DNA from: Capsicum annuum
Taxonomy: Eukaryota > Streptophyta > Magnoliopsida > Solanales > Solanaceae
Assembly (NCBI RefSeq): GCF_002878395.1
Contig: NC_061115.1
Coordinates: forward strand, 90,314,080-90,378,079
Direction: 5' to 3'
Length of the DNA: 64,000 bases
The translations under genes were made by a program, and so were the position numbers. Below the pieces are notes generated by a model. It did no database searches, was not told the origin of the DNA, and saw only the letters and a list, made by a program, of their open reading frames with translations. Positions 48,334 through 60,019 of the stretch are shown one piece after another; the stretch's first letter is position 1; every line of letters begins with the position of its first letter.

Positions 48334-51216
48334 TATTAGACCCCATAAAATTTCAACAAATCTATTTTTGACCCTTCCGAATGTGTAATGCCAATTTAAC
48401 TTTAATGATGTTAAGGAATGTTAAAAGGGTGTTTTGGGGAAGTTTTGAATTTTCTAAAAGGGGTTTGGGACTATTTTGAAACTCTGAGGCAGTAAGCCTA
48501 CATAAAAGTGGTGTGCCACTCCATGTAGACTTCGTGATAAGGGTGTGGCATGAGGCTAAGCTCTGCGATAATGACGTACCACACCGCTATGTATTTTCAC
48601 TCAGTTTTTATTTTTTTTCACTTGGGGTGAAGGGCTTTTGCTCCTTTACCCTTTGTATGACTTTAAACATAAAATAAACCCCTTTCCTGTAGTTTTAAAA
48701 AAATCAAAGTCCATTCTTTTTTTCTTTAATCCCAACCCAAGAAACCTCAAGTGTTTTATAGAGAATTTATCATTCAAGCTCCAAACTTTGAATTCTCTTT
48801 AATTTTTGTACATTTCAGGCATGTATCTTTTTCCCTAACTTGAATTTTATATTATGGCATATATTTAATCATTATTCATGTGATTTTAATTCATGAATTT
48901 GAAATTGGGTTGAGGAATTTTGATGGTTATTACTTGAATTAAATTTCCCATGGTTTAAATGTGTTGTTTATATATTAATTAACGGGTTTTGAGACTAAAT
49001 GGGTGCATTGTTATGAGTATTGGAATGGGGAACATAGGTTTCCCCAAATGGATGGATTTTTGGTTTAATACTGGCATTAACCTCAACCCACCTTTATGAC
49101 TTTGGTTTTGAATATGGAATTTGCATGATTTAACTTACTTTTGGAATATTGCATTTCATTAAAGGTTAATGGATGATAAAAATAGTTTTGAAATGCCCTT
49201 GGTGGCAATGGTTTAGATTTTAAATGGAACTTGATAGTCTAATGGTTATATGGAATGGTTTGGTATGGTTGAATTAACTTGCAAGAATATTAGTATGACG
49301 ATACCATGTTGGAAAATGCCTTAATAAAGTCTCCTTGGCTAAAGGTTGGTCTTATGCATAAATTATTTTAATTTGGGCATAAAGGGAATTGTGTAGCTCA
49401 CCATGAAGGTGTAGTCCGAGGGAACTGACATTGATGGTTCAGACCCACATAGCCCGTGGGTCCATTTAGGATGGAGTGAGATACATAGTTCAGGCTAATT
49501 GAGCATATTACTCATACATTCACAACTCTCTCTAGGGTTCCATATTGATAATCCAAATAAATCAAGATTCAACCGTGGGGTTTCAAAAAAAATTAGAGAT
49601 TTGGAATCCCCAAGCCATGGGCATCAAGAAGCATCCTTTAAATTTCTAAATAGAGGTACGTGGGGTTTATCCTAACAAAACTACATGGTCTTTAAAACCA
49701 TTAGAGCATGATTTTTAGATTTTTATGCATGAATTTCATAGAGGTTTTGGAATCTATGTTGTAAATTACGTACTCCAAATGTTTTAATGTTACTATTGTT
49801 TTGAATTGTGGTCCTATCCCCTAAATTGATTTACATTTATATGTATAAGTATGGAATTTGAGATTTAAAATCATTGAGAGCATAAATTATGAACTCCCTC
49901 TCGTGAATTGAATTAAAGATTATGATTTTGTGATTTGAAAGATGTTTTCCTAATATTATAGCATTTGAGAATGATTTTAAATTTTTGAGAGGGTGTTTCT
50001 TGATATAAATATGTTCTCGTGTTTAATAGAAAGAATTGCATGTGAATTGAGAACTTTGACATGACCACCCTATGCTACTGAAATGCTTGACAAAGATGAG
50101 TTCCTTGCATGTGTTTACAAGAAGTTTGAGAAAGAGTTTCTTTGAATTGAATTATTGAAATAGTGGTCCCAAAACTTGTGTTTGAAAATAGAGATTTACG
50201 ATAGACTAATAATGGCTCAGAGATGTGACTTGCAAGTAAATGGTATGACGATACCATATGTATTTATGCCATAATAGAGTATATTTTCAGTTTATGTTTT
50301 CAAAGTATGTTTTCAGAGCATGTTTTCAGAGTATGTTTTCAGAGACTGCATGTTTTGATAGATTTTCAAAAAGGGGCTTAAAGAGGGTTAGGTCGTTACC
50401 CGAAGAAGGCGCGAGTTCAAGCAACTCTTAGCCTGAAACCATATTTTCCAATACAGGTAGATTATTATTGTACACTGGCGATGACCGTGTGGCATAGTAG
50501 ATTCAGAGACTCGGACCCTTACGGCACACTTGGGTTGGGGGCTTCGCTGCTGAGTTATTGGTAGTTTCCATATAGCCCATGGAATTTTCTAGAGCTGTAG
50601 GGTATACCACCTAGCGCTGAAGTAACACAGATTTCTCAAAATTGAGATGGTTTTTACCGAGTCTTTAAAATGCCCATGTGAATTCTTACTATATGATATG
50701 CTTATGAACTATTTTAAATTGCTCTTATATATGTTGATTTATAAATGATTATTTTGGATATGCTCTGCATACCAGTACATCTGTATTGACTACCCTCCCC
50801 CTATCTCTCTAGTTCTGAGACTCAGTCTAGGGGTCCAAATTAGTAGTAGATAATTCAGACATCTGATCAAATTGTGCAGTAGTGATCCTTCTCTATTCCA
50901 GAAAGCCTGTCTTTTCAAATTATGTCACTTAATTAAGTTTTGGTCTACAGGGAGCCTTATCTCAGTTTCAGATAGTTGTCAGATTTTCATATAGTAGAGA
51001 TTTCGTAGAATGAGTCAGATGTTATTTAGATGTAGTTGATTTGCATTTCTATACTTATGTTGAATTCAGAATTGACCATGCTTTCGTAGAAGATTATGTT
51101 TACGCATGTTATTTTTTATATGAAAGTTATGCATGATTACCAGATAGAGAAGGGCGTTCTGGGCCTTCATGGTTCGAGATGTTCGTTACGGCCATTTCTT
51201 AGTTTGGGTCGTGACA
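48334..51216 (+). repeat. LTR shared by D (3') and E (5'), 2.9 kb
   Basis: From TATTAGACCCC (48334, matching TGTAAGACCCC of the D 5' LTR) to GGGTCGTGACA (51216), followed by the primer-binding site of E. It acts as 3' LTR of D and 5' LTR of E. It contains GGCGTGCCA-type motifs (48490-48595) and a 15-bp tandem repeat (50287-50345). Confidence 0.88.
50287..50345 (+). repeat. Tandem repeat, about 15-bp unit TATGTTTTCAGAG, four copies
   Basis: Four successive variants of AGTATGTTTTCAGAG inside the D/E LTR. Confidence 0.85.
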
Positions 51217-51220
51217 AACA

Positions 51221-51232
51221 TGGTATCAAAGC
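51221..51232 (+). other. Element E primer-binding site (tRNA-Met)
   Basis: TGGTATCAAAGC, one mismatch to the tRNA-Met complement TGGTATCAGAGC, four bases behind the LTR. Confidence 0.88.
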
Positions 51233-51365
51233 ATGATTCATGGTCCCAGGGTATCTGCGAAATCACGTCGGGCAGAGTCTTGTTTATGGGTGTGTAGCGT
51301 GCCATACTTATAAGCAGGAGGCTACTAGAAATTTAAGAATGTTCCTCTTCTTTGTGATTTAGTTC

Positions 51366-52700
51366 GTGCTTCAAAGTCTAATCTGTCCCCTAATCAATGA
51401 CCTCTTGCTTTTCAAAAAACCAGTGGTGTCTCTTCGTCGCACCAACGTTAATACTCAGGATGATGAAGTCCATTCCACCCATGGGATACGGACCCGTAAT
51501 AGAGCTCATACCTCAGAACATGTTCCTATATTGGGAGTACCTCCTGTATCGACCAGTCCTCCCAGACCTCCCTGGATGGGGGCCAATCGCACTCAGCCTC
51601 ATGAAGGAGAGGTTTCTAATGCTGAATTCAGACAATCTATTCACATGCTTTCACAACTGGTATCCACACAGACTCAAAGGTCGGAGGATACAAGGTCTGC
51701 ATCTGTTACTTCTAAAGTTACTAGAGTGGGCTAGTTCATGAGAATGAACCCAGCCAAGTTCTCTGGCGCTAAGGTAGAAGAGGACCCGCATGAGTTCGTG
51801 GATAAAATAGAGAAGATTTTCAAAGTAATGTATGTTGATCAGGTGGAGGGTGTTGTGCTAGAATAATACCAAGTAAAGAATGTAGTAAACCAATGGTACA
51901 ATGAGTGGAAAGATACGAAGGGTGATAGTGCTGAGCCTATAGTTTGGGACAAATTTATGGAAGCTTTTCTTAACTGATTCCTTCCTTTAGAGATAAGAGA
52001 AGCTAAAGCAGAAGAGTTCATGAACCTTAAGCAGGGTAAGATGAGTGCTTAGGAGTATACTTTAAAGTTTAACCAATTGGCCTGTTATGCTCCTGAGATG
52101 AAGAGTAGTATGAGGGCCCGAATGAGGAAGTTTACTTTCGGCCTTTCAGATAATCTGGTGCTTGAGTGTCAGGGAGCTATGCTGAATAGGGATATGGACT
52201 TTACTAGACTGTCAGTCCACATACAGCAAGTTGAGGAGAATAAGAAGAAGATATCCAAATCTAGGAAAAAGGACAGGTAGGCAAAGAGATCCAGAGTGAT
52301 AGTCCAGAGTCATAGTCAGCAGCAGAGCAGTAATTGGGGCGGCAAATGGCAAAAGAAAAAGAATTGGCATAATGCACAGTCAGTAGCTAGTGCTCCAATG
52401 TACAGACCCACAGCTGATCAGCACACCTGAATTTCTAGTCTAGTCAGAGGCTGAGAATGTAGGGTACGTAGTCGCAGGAAAGTGTAGCCCATACCTCTCG
52501 GTCCTATCCGCGCTGTGGGAGATGCAGAAAAAATCATCTAGAGAGATGTCAGCTTGGTACTTTGGTTTATTATTTATGTGGCCAGCTAGGCCATATCCTG
52601 AGAAACTGTCTGGTAGCAAACAGTAATGTTGGAGGATCCAAGTTGCAGGTGAATTCATCTGCACCACCACCTCAGAAGAGTGCAACTTCAACCGCCGAAA
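51366..52700 (+). pseudogene. Element E gag (Tekay/Del type)
   Basis: The frame from 51366 has RRTNVNTQDDEV (about 51430), the usual N-terminal stretch of these gags; the original start codon is probably lost near 51420. Core: MRMNPAKFSGAKVEEDPHEF (about 51739-51800), AKAEEFMNLKQGKMS (about 52003-52047), and 52077-52280 with APEMKSSMRARMRKFTFGLS. Two zinc-knuckle remnants lie at about 52510-52620: one R-C-G-R-C type and one YLCGQLGHILRNC. The main frame is held except for substitution stops (TAG 51733, TAA about 51865, TGA 51976, TAG 52051, TAG 52278). Confidence 0.85.
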
Positions 52701-54650
52701 TGGTCAGAACTGGTTTTATGCTTTGACCAATCACTAGGAGGTAGAGGCCTCACCATATATAGTCACCAGTACATTGTAAATCTTTTCTCGTGAAATGTAT
52801 GTTGCTTGATCCTGGGTCTACCTTGTCTTATGTGACCCCATACATGGCTGTTGGTTTTGAGTTTGAGCCTAATGTGATTGCTAAACCTTTTTTGGTTTTC
52901 ACCTCAGTGGGAGATTCTGTTATGGCTAGGAGGGTGTATAGAAATTGTGTTGTGTCTATTTTTAGTTGGGATACTGAGGAAGATCTCATAGAACTTGATA
53001 TGGTTGATTTTGATGCCATCTTAAAGATGGAATGGCTCCATTCGTGCTATGCCACCTTGAATTGTAGGACCCAAAGAGTCACCTTTTCTTTTTTGAATGA
53101 GTCGGTGATAGAATGGGAGGGACATTCTCTATCACCTAGAGGGCATTTCAAAGGTTATCTCAGGGCCCTTAAACTTATTTCCAAAGGTTTGTTGTATTAT
53201 CTTATTCGAGTTAAAGATTCTAGTGCCGAAAGTCTTTCTCTTCAGTCTATCCCGGTAGTGAATAAATTCTCGAAAGTCTTTCCAGATGATCTCCCAGGAA
53301 TACTACCTAATAGGGAGATAGATTTTGGTATTGATTTATTGCCAGATACCCATCCTATTTCTATTCCACCATATAAGATGGCTCCTGCAGAGGTAAAAGA
53401 GTTAAAAGAACAACTAGCAGATCTTCTAGATAATGGTTTTATCTACCCCAGTGTGTCTTCTTGAGGTACACCTGTACTTTTCATGCAAAAGAAAGACGGT
53501 TCCATTCGTATGTGCATAGATTACCGCCAGCTAAATAAGGTCACGATTAAAAATAAATATCCCCTTCCTAGGATTGATGATCTTTTTTATCAACTTCAGG
53601 GTGCTAAATATTTTTAAAAGATAGACCTTCATTCGAGATATCACCAGTTGAAATTTAGAGAGTCAGATATTTCCAAAATAGCTTTCCAAACCAGATACGA
53701 CCATTATAAATTCTTAGTCATGTCCTTCGGGTTGACTAACACCCCTGCAGCTTTCATGGATCTAATAAATAGGGCTTTCCATCAGTTTCTGGATCTGTTT
53801 GTCATTGTATTCATTGATGACATTTTGGTATATTCTAAGAGCGAGGAGGACCATGCCAATAACCTCCTAATCATCCTTCAGACCCTTAAAGATCATAAAT
53901 TTTATGCAAAATTTTCTAAGTGTGAATTTCGGTTGAATGCTATTGTGTTCTTGGGGCATATTATGTCTAGTGAGGGTATTAAGGTTGATCCCCAAAAGAT
54001 TGAGGTAGTAAGAAAATGGCCCAAACCCACGACTCCAACCGACATTCGAAGCTTCTTAGGTTTGGCGGGTTATTACAAAAGATTCGTTGAGAGTTTTTCT
54101 TCCATAGCTGCACCACTTACTAAGTTGACTCAGATAAAGGCGGAGTTTTTATGGTCTGACTCTTGTGAGAATAGCTTTGAGAAGTTGAAAGACAAGTTGA
54201 ATACTGCTCCTGTTCTGATGCTTTCGAAGGGTAAAGAAGGTTTTATTGTATACTATGATGCATCCCAAGTAAGACGGGTATGTACATATACAGCATGGTA
54301 AGGTAGTGGCTTATGCATCTAGACAGTTGAAGGTGCATGAGCGGAACTACCCTTCTCATGGCTTAGAGTTAGCAGCTGTGGTTTTTGCACTTAAGATCTG
54401 GCAGCACTATTTATATGGGGTACACATTGATATATTTACTGACCACAAGAGTTTATAGTATGTTTTCTCACAGAAAGAATTAAATCTCAGGGAGAGGCGG
54501 TGGTTGGAACTTTTAAAAGACTATGACATGAGCCTGCACTATCATTTGGGCAAGGCGAATGTGGTAGCTGCCGCCCTTAGCAGGTTATCTATGGGCAGTA
54601 TTTCTCATATGAGGAAAGAAAAGAGGGAGATGGTGAAGGATATTTACCGA
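52701..54650 (+). pseudogene. Element E protease, RT and RNase H
   Basis: The best preserved pol in the window. Protease: LLDPGSTLSYVTPYMA (about 52800-52847) and LDMVDFDAILKMEWL (about 52993-53037). [22 protein letters not shown] (53470-53530), [10 protein letters not shown], catalytic F-I-D-D at 53810-53821, [15 protein letters not shown] (about 53950-53993), and [20 protein letters not shown] (about 54049-54108). RNase [10 protein letters not shown] (about 54244), a one-base frame change near 54280, then DHKS and the AAALSRL tail (about 54567). Only two stops interrupt RT, at 53462 and 53615. Confidence 0.9.
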
Positions 54651-55545
54651 CTTGCAAATCTAGGAGTGCGATTTTTAGATTCTGAAGATAGAGGAGTGGT
54701 TGTTTGTGAGATAGCTAAATCTTCCCTTTGTGCAGAAGTTAAAGAGAAGTAGGTTGAAGATCTCATCTTGATGCAGATCAAGAAAGATGCAGGTCAATAA
54801 AAGGTAATGCCATTTGAAATTGGTGGTGATGGTGTTTTGAGATACCAGGGTAGATTGTGTGTGCCAGATGTAGATGGTCTGAGGAAGAAAATCCTTAACG
54901 AATATCATATGTCGAGGTATGTTCTTTACCCTAGCTATACTAAGATGTACCAGGATTTGAAAACCATTTATTGGTGGAATAATATGAAGCGTGATATGGC
55001 TAACTATGTTGCCAAATGTTTGAATTGTCAACAAGTTAAAGTGGAACATTTGAGTCCAGGTGGTTCTTCTCAAGAGATAGCTTTGCCTTTGTGTAAATGG
55101 TAGATGATTAATATGGACTTCACTACAGGACTTCTGAGGTCCCGAAACCAGTACGATTCCATTTGGGTGATTGTAGATAGGTTGACCTAGTTAGCTCACT
55201 TTCTACCTGTCAGGATAAATTATTTAGGAGAGGATTTTGCCAAGCTGTTCATTGCAGAAATAGTTCGTTTGCATGGGGAACCTGTGTCCATCATATCTGA
55301 CAGAGGTACACAGTTTTCTTCACAGTTGGAGATTGTTTTAAAAGGGTTTAGGTACCTAAGTGAATTTGAGCACGTCTTTCCACCCTCAAACATATGGGAA
55401 GGCTGAGCGCACCATCCAGATCCTTGATGATATGTTGAGGGCCTCGTGATTGATTTTAAAGGTAGTTGGGTAGAGCACTTGTCATTGATAGAGTTCGCAT
55501 ATAATAATAGTTTCCATTCCAGTATTAAGATGGAACCATTTGAGG
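54651..55545 (+). pseudogene. Element E integrase, truncated
   Basis: Zinc domain at about 54903-55050: the first histidine is kept (EYHMSRY), the second is tyrosine (YPS for HPG), and CLNCQQVK is intact. The catalytic core has D in MDFTTG (about 55113) and D in SDRGTQFSS (about 55297-55323), and GKAERTIQ with the glutamate is readable at about 55397 after a frameshift. It stops at SSIKMEPFEG (55545), before the end of the core; the C-terminal chromodomain, polypurine tract and 3' LTR of E are absent. Confidence 0.85.
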
Positions 55546-55596
55546 GTTTGTTTTACACCACACCAAAATTGGCTTGTAATGTGGTGTAAAACAAAC
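55546..55596. repeat. Perfect 17-bp inverted repeat (hairpin) at the E break point
   Basis: GTTTGTTTTACACCACA (55546-55562) and its exact reverse complement (55580-55596) enclose 17 bp. GGGTTTGTTT occurs directly before the first arm (55544-55553) and again at 55614-55623. Confidence 0.9.
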
Positions 55597-55623
55597 ATGA
55601 AAGAAATATTGAAGGGTTTGTTT

Positions 55624-56746
55624 GAACATTTTAAGATTTAACAATTTTATCGTCTTTAGAATGTAATTTCAAAGCTAGAAGATGCTTAAGTTTAACCAAA
55701 TGTGAGTAGGACTTGGGGTTAGGCCTTACTAGGTATGGGTTCATGTATGGGTATTTGGATACTTGTCCAAATTTAGCTAAAGGTCATGGGTAGGTTAGAT
55801 TATGGATTTCTAGTGTTAAGTTTTCCATCAAACAAATTTCTCAACCAAACACCAAAATATCACAAATGGGTTCTTTTGAACACCTCAAAAGTGAAGAAAT
55901 TTAAACAATCTATGGCCTCAATTAGTATCCTTATGTCTAAAATACACTATTAAATGAACTAATTCAAGTTATTGTTCACACCCATTCCTCACCCAATATC
56001 CCCCTTCTCAAGGATGATAAGGGTTCAAAGGTAATTGGAGTTTGCAATCCCTATCTTAATTAAAACATAGAACAAATGTAAAACCCATATCAATTAGCTA
56101 ATTAGAAAGACAAATAAATAAAACTCATACTCTAATCATAACCTATCCAAGCATAACCCCAAGATAAGAAATTAACTACGCATAGAGAGAGAAAGTAGAG
56201 ATATACCCAAATTCGCATCAACATGATCAATTGAAACATAAGATAATACAATAATCAGGCTTTTGGTTCAATAAATGTTAAATTAAAACCACTAATCTCT
56301 CACTTGAAAGTCACTCTAATGTTTCTAAACTTTAGAAAAGTACAAAAATGGTGGAAGTGAGCTGAAAAAACCCCCTTTGATCCAAAATTCACAGTTGATT
56401 GAAATTATGAAAATACCACCACACTGGTGACTTGTATGCGTAGGCGACTGACTTGCATGTGTAGGTCACCATACAGATGCCACTGATTCTTCACATTTTT
56501 CACCTACGTGCGCACAGGTGCCTCAAGTGCATGCGTAGGTGGCCTCACGATGAGGCCAAGTGAACTTTTACATTCTGTTTCTCCCATTTTCAACCTCCAA
56601 TTGACTCAAATGACTTGCTCAACTTCATTTCCACCCTTTACTTGCCCAAATGAGCATTACACATGATAAAAACCTCAAATAAATAGAAAATAATGGTAAT
56701 TCAAGCTTAAAAAGCATTAACAAGTAGTTAAATTGACAACTTATCA
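55624..56746 (-). repeat. Element H: LTR part of an Athila-like element
   Basis: On the minus strand it starts TGATAAGTTGTCAATTTAAC at 56746, preceded by the polypurine-type TTTGGAGGGT. Layout resembles the A-type LTR, with conserved AAAACC/CCCCAAGATAAG blocks and a U3 motif cluster (GCGTAGGTSACC-like, 56425-56545). The other end is not defined and appears to be lost at the junction with E. Confidence 0.6.
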
Positions 56747-57960
56747 ACCCTCCAAACTTAAACTGCCGTTTTTCCTCAAGTAATCAAGAATAATCACAAG
56801 GAGATTGGGTATTATTGACTCAAAACTATCAAAAAGAAAGTTAAACAAGATATATAGGCTATCAAATCTCATGTAGATTCCTCAAACATGTTATGGAAAA
56901 AAAGTAAACCAAAATTTTTAAATTTGCATATTTCTACGAAACAAAGATGCAAGATAGTATCAAATGAAACTTTCAAATCATTAATGCTTCTCAAAAGGTG
57001 ATAAAAAATCTTTAAATATTGTCTTAATTTTTAAAATGCAACTTACCTCTCTCATTTTCCAAATTGAGAGTAAGACATTACCATCAACCTAAAAGTATCG
57101 ATGCCACTTACATGCAAGAGCCTATATCCACATGCATAAGACATTTCAATTCTTAAAGGAGATAAACTATTAAATGAATTCATACTCACTCTCATAAGGA
57201 AATTCAAGTACAATGAATTGAACCATAGGCTTGCCCATTGTGTTGTTCTCCACTAATGTAGACTCACCAAGATTAGAATCACCAATGTCTTATGGGCTTA
57301 GGTGAAGGTTAAGGTGCGGGAAGGAATGTATGGATCTAGTGACTAGAAGACCTCCTCAAACACAATTATTTATCTCTTTTTACCCTAAAATTTTCAAATT
57401 TTCCCACCTTATTCACCTTTAATTCTTTTCTTTCTTTCCCTTAACCATTAGCTTTATATTTTCCATACAAATCAACACGCCACTTTTTTTCTTCACTTAT
57501 TTTGCTCTTATAAGATATGTTCTAACTTTAATCCCTTCAAGGCCCCTCATTTTCTAGTTTCACCTCAAGTTCTATGGGCTAGTCCATTTAACTTTGTCAT
57601 CAAGCATATCCCGTGTCTCTTAAGCACACATGATTAGACAACCTAACATACACCTTTTTAATTCATTCTAGCATATCATATTTTTCCCTCAAACTAAGAA
57701 TTTAGATTACCCTTCAATAAATCTCAAATCAATCAACCCTCTAAACTTAGGTTGTTGCCTACATTTCTTTACTAAGAATCCTGAAAGGCATTCAAGGAGG
57801 TTAGGTTCCAAAAGAGAGATTTTGAAAATGGTTTAGGTGTCATAGATTGGTTATTATTAAAAAAAGAAATAAAAATAGACAGGCTAAAAAATGTTAACTA
57901 TGGAACAATGTTAAGGTGCGAATTTAGCCATGTGACAGATCATAAATAACCTTGGGTCGT
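56747..57960 (-). other. Element H: 3' internal noncoding region
   Basis: It has the same layout as the post-integrase regions of A to C, for example GGCAACAACCTAAGTTTAGA on the minus strand (about 57750), but low similarity. No ORF or integrase remnant is seen, so only the 3' end of H is present. The boundary near 57960 is approximate. Confidence 0.5.
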
Positions 57961-58040
57961 CCTCTAAACCAAGCTTGCCTATGATTGTACTTTTAATACA
58001 GTTAGGAAAATTTTAGACTACACGTATGTACGAGAAACTA

Positions 58041-58147
58041 CATGGTCGTGAAGCCGCCTATTATGTTGGAAAGTTTGGAGCTCTACTGCTAGCCACCTAT
58101 CTATTGCAGCTGGTGGTCCTCCTTACTCCACTGCCTCCCCATCTATT
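58041..58147 (+). repeat. Inverted repeat, left copy (viral intergenic sequence)
   Basis: Aligns over about 107 bp with the reverse complement of 62754-62860, for example GCCGCCTATTATGTTGG against GACCGCCTGTCATGTTGG, at roughly three quarters identity by eye. The copy at the right is the sequence just upstream of the EPRV2 primer-binding site. Confidence 0.8.
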
Positions 58148-59640
58148 TTTTCCATTTTGATCTGAAAGTCATTATGAATAAGGAAGAAGTTAAACTTCTT
58201 GATTCCATTCTTCACAGGAAGAATTTCCTTGAAGGTGGAATTATAATGTTGTTCTGCTTTTTTAACTTTCCACTTGTATGTCGACATACTTTTCGCTGGA
58301 CGTCTTTTTTTTCCAGGAGAACTGCACTCTAATATTCATTGCTTGCATCAGTCTACAATATCATCTATCTATCTGATGAGATATGGGGTTTCTTGACATC
58401 ACTAGAGATTCCCTTGATTTTATGGACTACATCATCCTGCTTTTTCCCTAAGCTGGAGCATTTTTCTTTAGCATATTTGTGAGTGGGGAGATATAGGTAA
58501 AGACATCAGGGATAAAGTCTCTAACATACTTAATCACACTAAGAAATTACTGGAGCTACTTAACTAAAAAGTTAGTATCTGGAAACTTAAGGAATTCTAG
58601 GAAGATGTGAGGTCCTGGAGTGTAATACCTATGGTCAAAGTGCATTCCTAGAAAGTTAATCTTATCCCATACGAGGTTCATCTTTTTTTTCGAGAGCATT
58701 ACTCCATGCTACTTTACTAGGTCATAGAATTGGAAGAGGAGGTCATGGTTCTCCTCTATAGTGTTGCTAAAGAGCAGTATGCCATTAATGTAGACTAATG
58801 ATGCATGAAGTATGCGCTTGAATATTCTGATCATGGTATTTTAGAAGAGTGAAGAGATAGGTTTGAGTCCAAATAGCTTATCTTTTGACTGGTAGTGGTG
58901 TCGGGCATATGGAAGCCCATTTTGTCTCTATCTTTTGAGTGTATGCCTAACTGTTAGAATCCATATTTGAGGTTAAATTTGGAAAAGTGGGTGGCTTTTG
59001 CTAGGTGTGAGAAAAGGGCCAGCTTATTTGGAATAAGGAATTTATCATCTTAAAGGAAGTGGTTTAGGAGTTGGTAGTTTATGACTAGACAAATTTTTCC
59101 CCTTGTTTGTTCAGTGCGCTTGTTGACATAGAATGCTTCACAAGCCCACTGGGAATCTAATGGATCAATGAGCCCAAACTCTTGAACTTTAGCATATCCT
59201 TCTTTGCAAGATGAAGATGTTCGAGATTCATACTAAAATGACTTGCCTTTGTGGGATTAACATTTTCCCTCTTTCTGAATAGAAGTCTAATGAAGAAGTC
59301 CTGGTTGAGCTATAAGGAATATTTGTTCTTCTCGAGGAACTCTTTGTGGAATTCTACATAAGATTCTTCTTTCACCTGAGGCTCCATCTTCATTACTGGA
59401 TTTTTATCTATAATTTAAAACAACCTAGGTATGGTGGAATATTGCCTGAATCAACCTATGAAGGTTTTACCTTCCGTTAGAACAAGGAGACGGTTCTTGA
59501 GATACTGGTAAATGTCGAAACTAGTGATCAGATCCTTCCCTGGTATGTTGGAGCCAAGAAGTTGTGTTTTGTAGAGTAAACCTGGGAAGAATTTGATCAT
59601 GATTGGCTACCTTGTGATCACCCTGGTTGTGAGGACTTCT
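58148..59640 (-). pseudogene. EPRV2 reverse transcriptase and RNase H, truncated
   Basis: Read on the minus strand. RT palm remnants lie between about 59400 and 58850. The catalytic block is altered (Y-I-N-G at about 58780, expected YIDD), followed by LSKKKMNLV (about 58690) and FLGMHFDHRYYTPGPH (about 58600-58660). YVRDFIP (about 58520-58540) and the RNase H block TDASNEY (about 58331-58356) follow, then EILPVKNGIKKF (about 58185-58230). The frame then stops in unrelated DNA, so the last third of RNase H is missing. Many stops. Confidence 0.75.
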
Positions 59641-60019
59641 CTTTTTGACGTTGTACCAAAATTCTAGCAGTGAGGAACCCATTGATCACCAGGGATAATG
59701 TCATGATTCAGTAGTTAGGCAGTTGCATCGGTGTCCATAAAGACAATGACCTGAAGGGGCATGTACTATCTTAATGGATATATCTTGAGTTTGACATAGG
59801 GTGTTTCCATCTTGGAGATCATGTTGATTTTTTCCATGAGCATATTGATCTCATCCATCAGTTTTTCTAATCGATTAAATTCACCTTCACTGATGGGTGA
59901 TGATATCTTCTCCAGGTAGTCATCGATAATAAGAGGCTGAGGTTGGCCGTCAATAAAGAGAGATAGAATGTCCTTGAGTGCTCCTGTGTCTGTGTTGCAA
60001 ACATATTTAGGAATGCTAT
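59641..60019 (-). pseudogene. EPRV2 protease region
   Basis: On the minus strand a block VFMDTDATA is seen at about 59725-59755, where the aspartic-protease triad D-T/S-G-A is expected; the glycine is replaced by aspartate (D-T-D-A). The following IIPGDQWVPH (about 59680-59710) is the usual next block. Position between capsid and RT supports the call. Confidence 0.6.

Noticed and set aside
54675..55073. 132-codon minus-strand frame
   Set aside because: Antisense shadow of the integrase zinc domain of E.
57301..58030. Possible continuation of H into gag-pol
   Set aside because: No integrase or RT blocks can be read on the minus strand; only the noncoding 3' layout is present.
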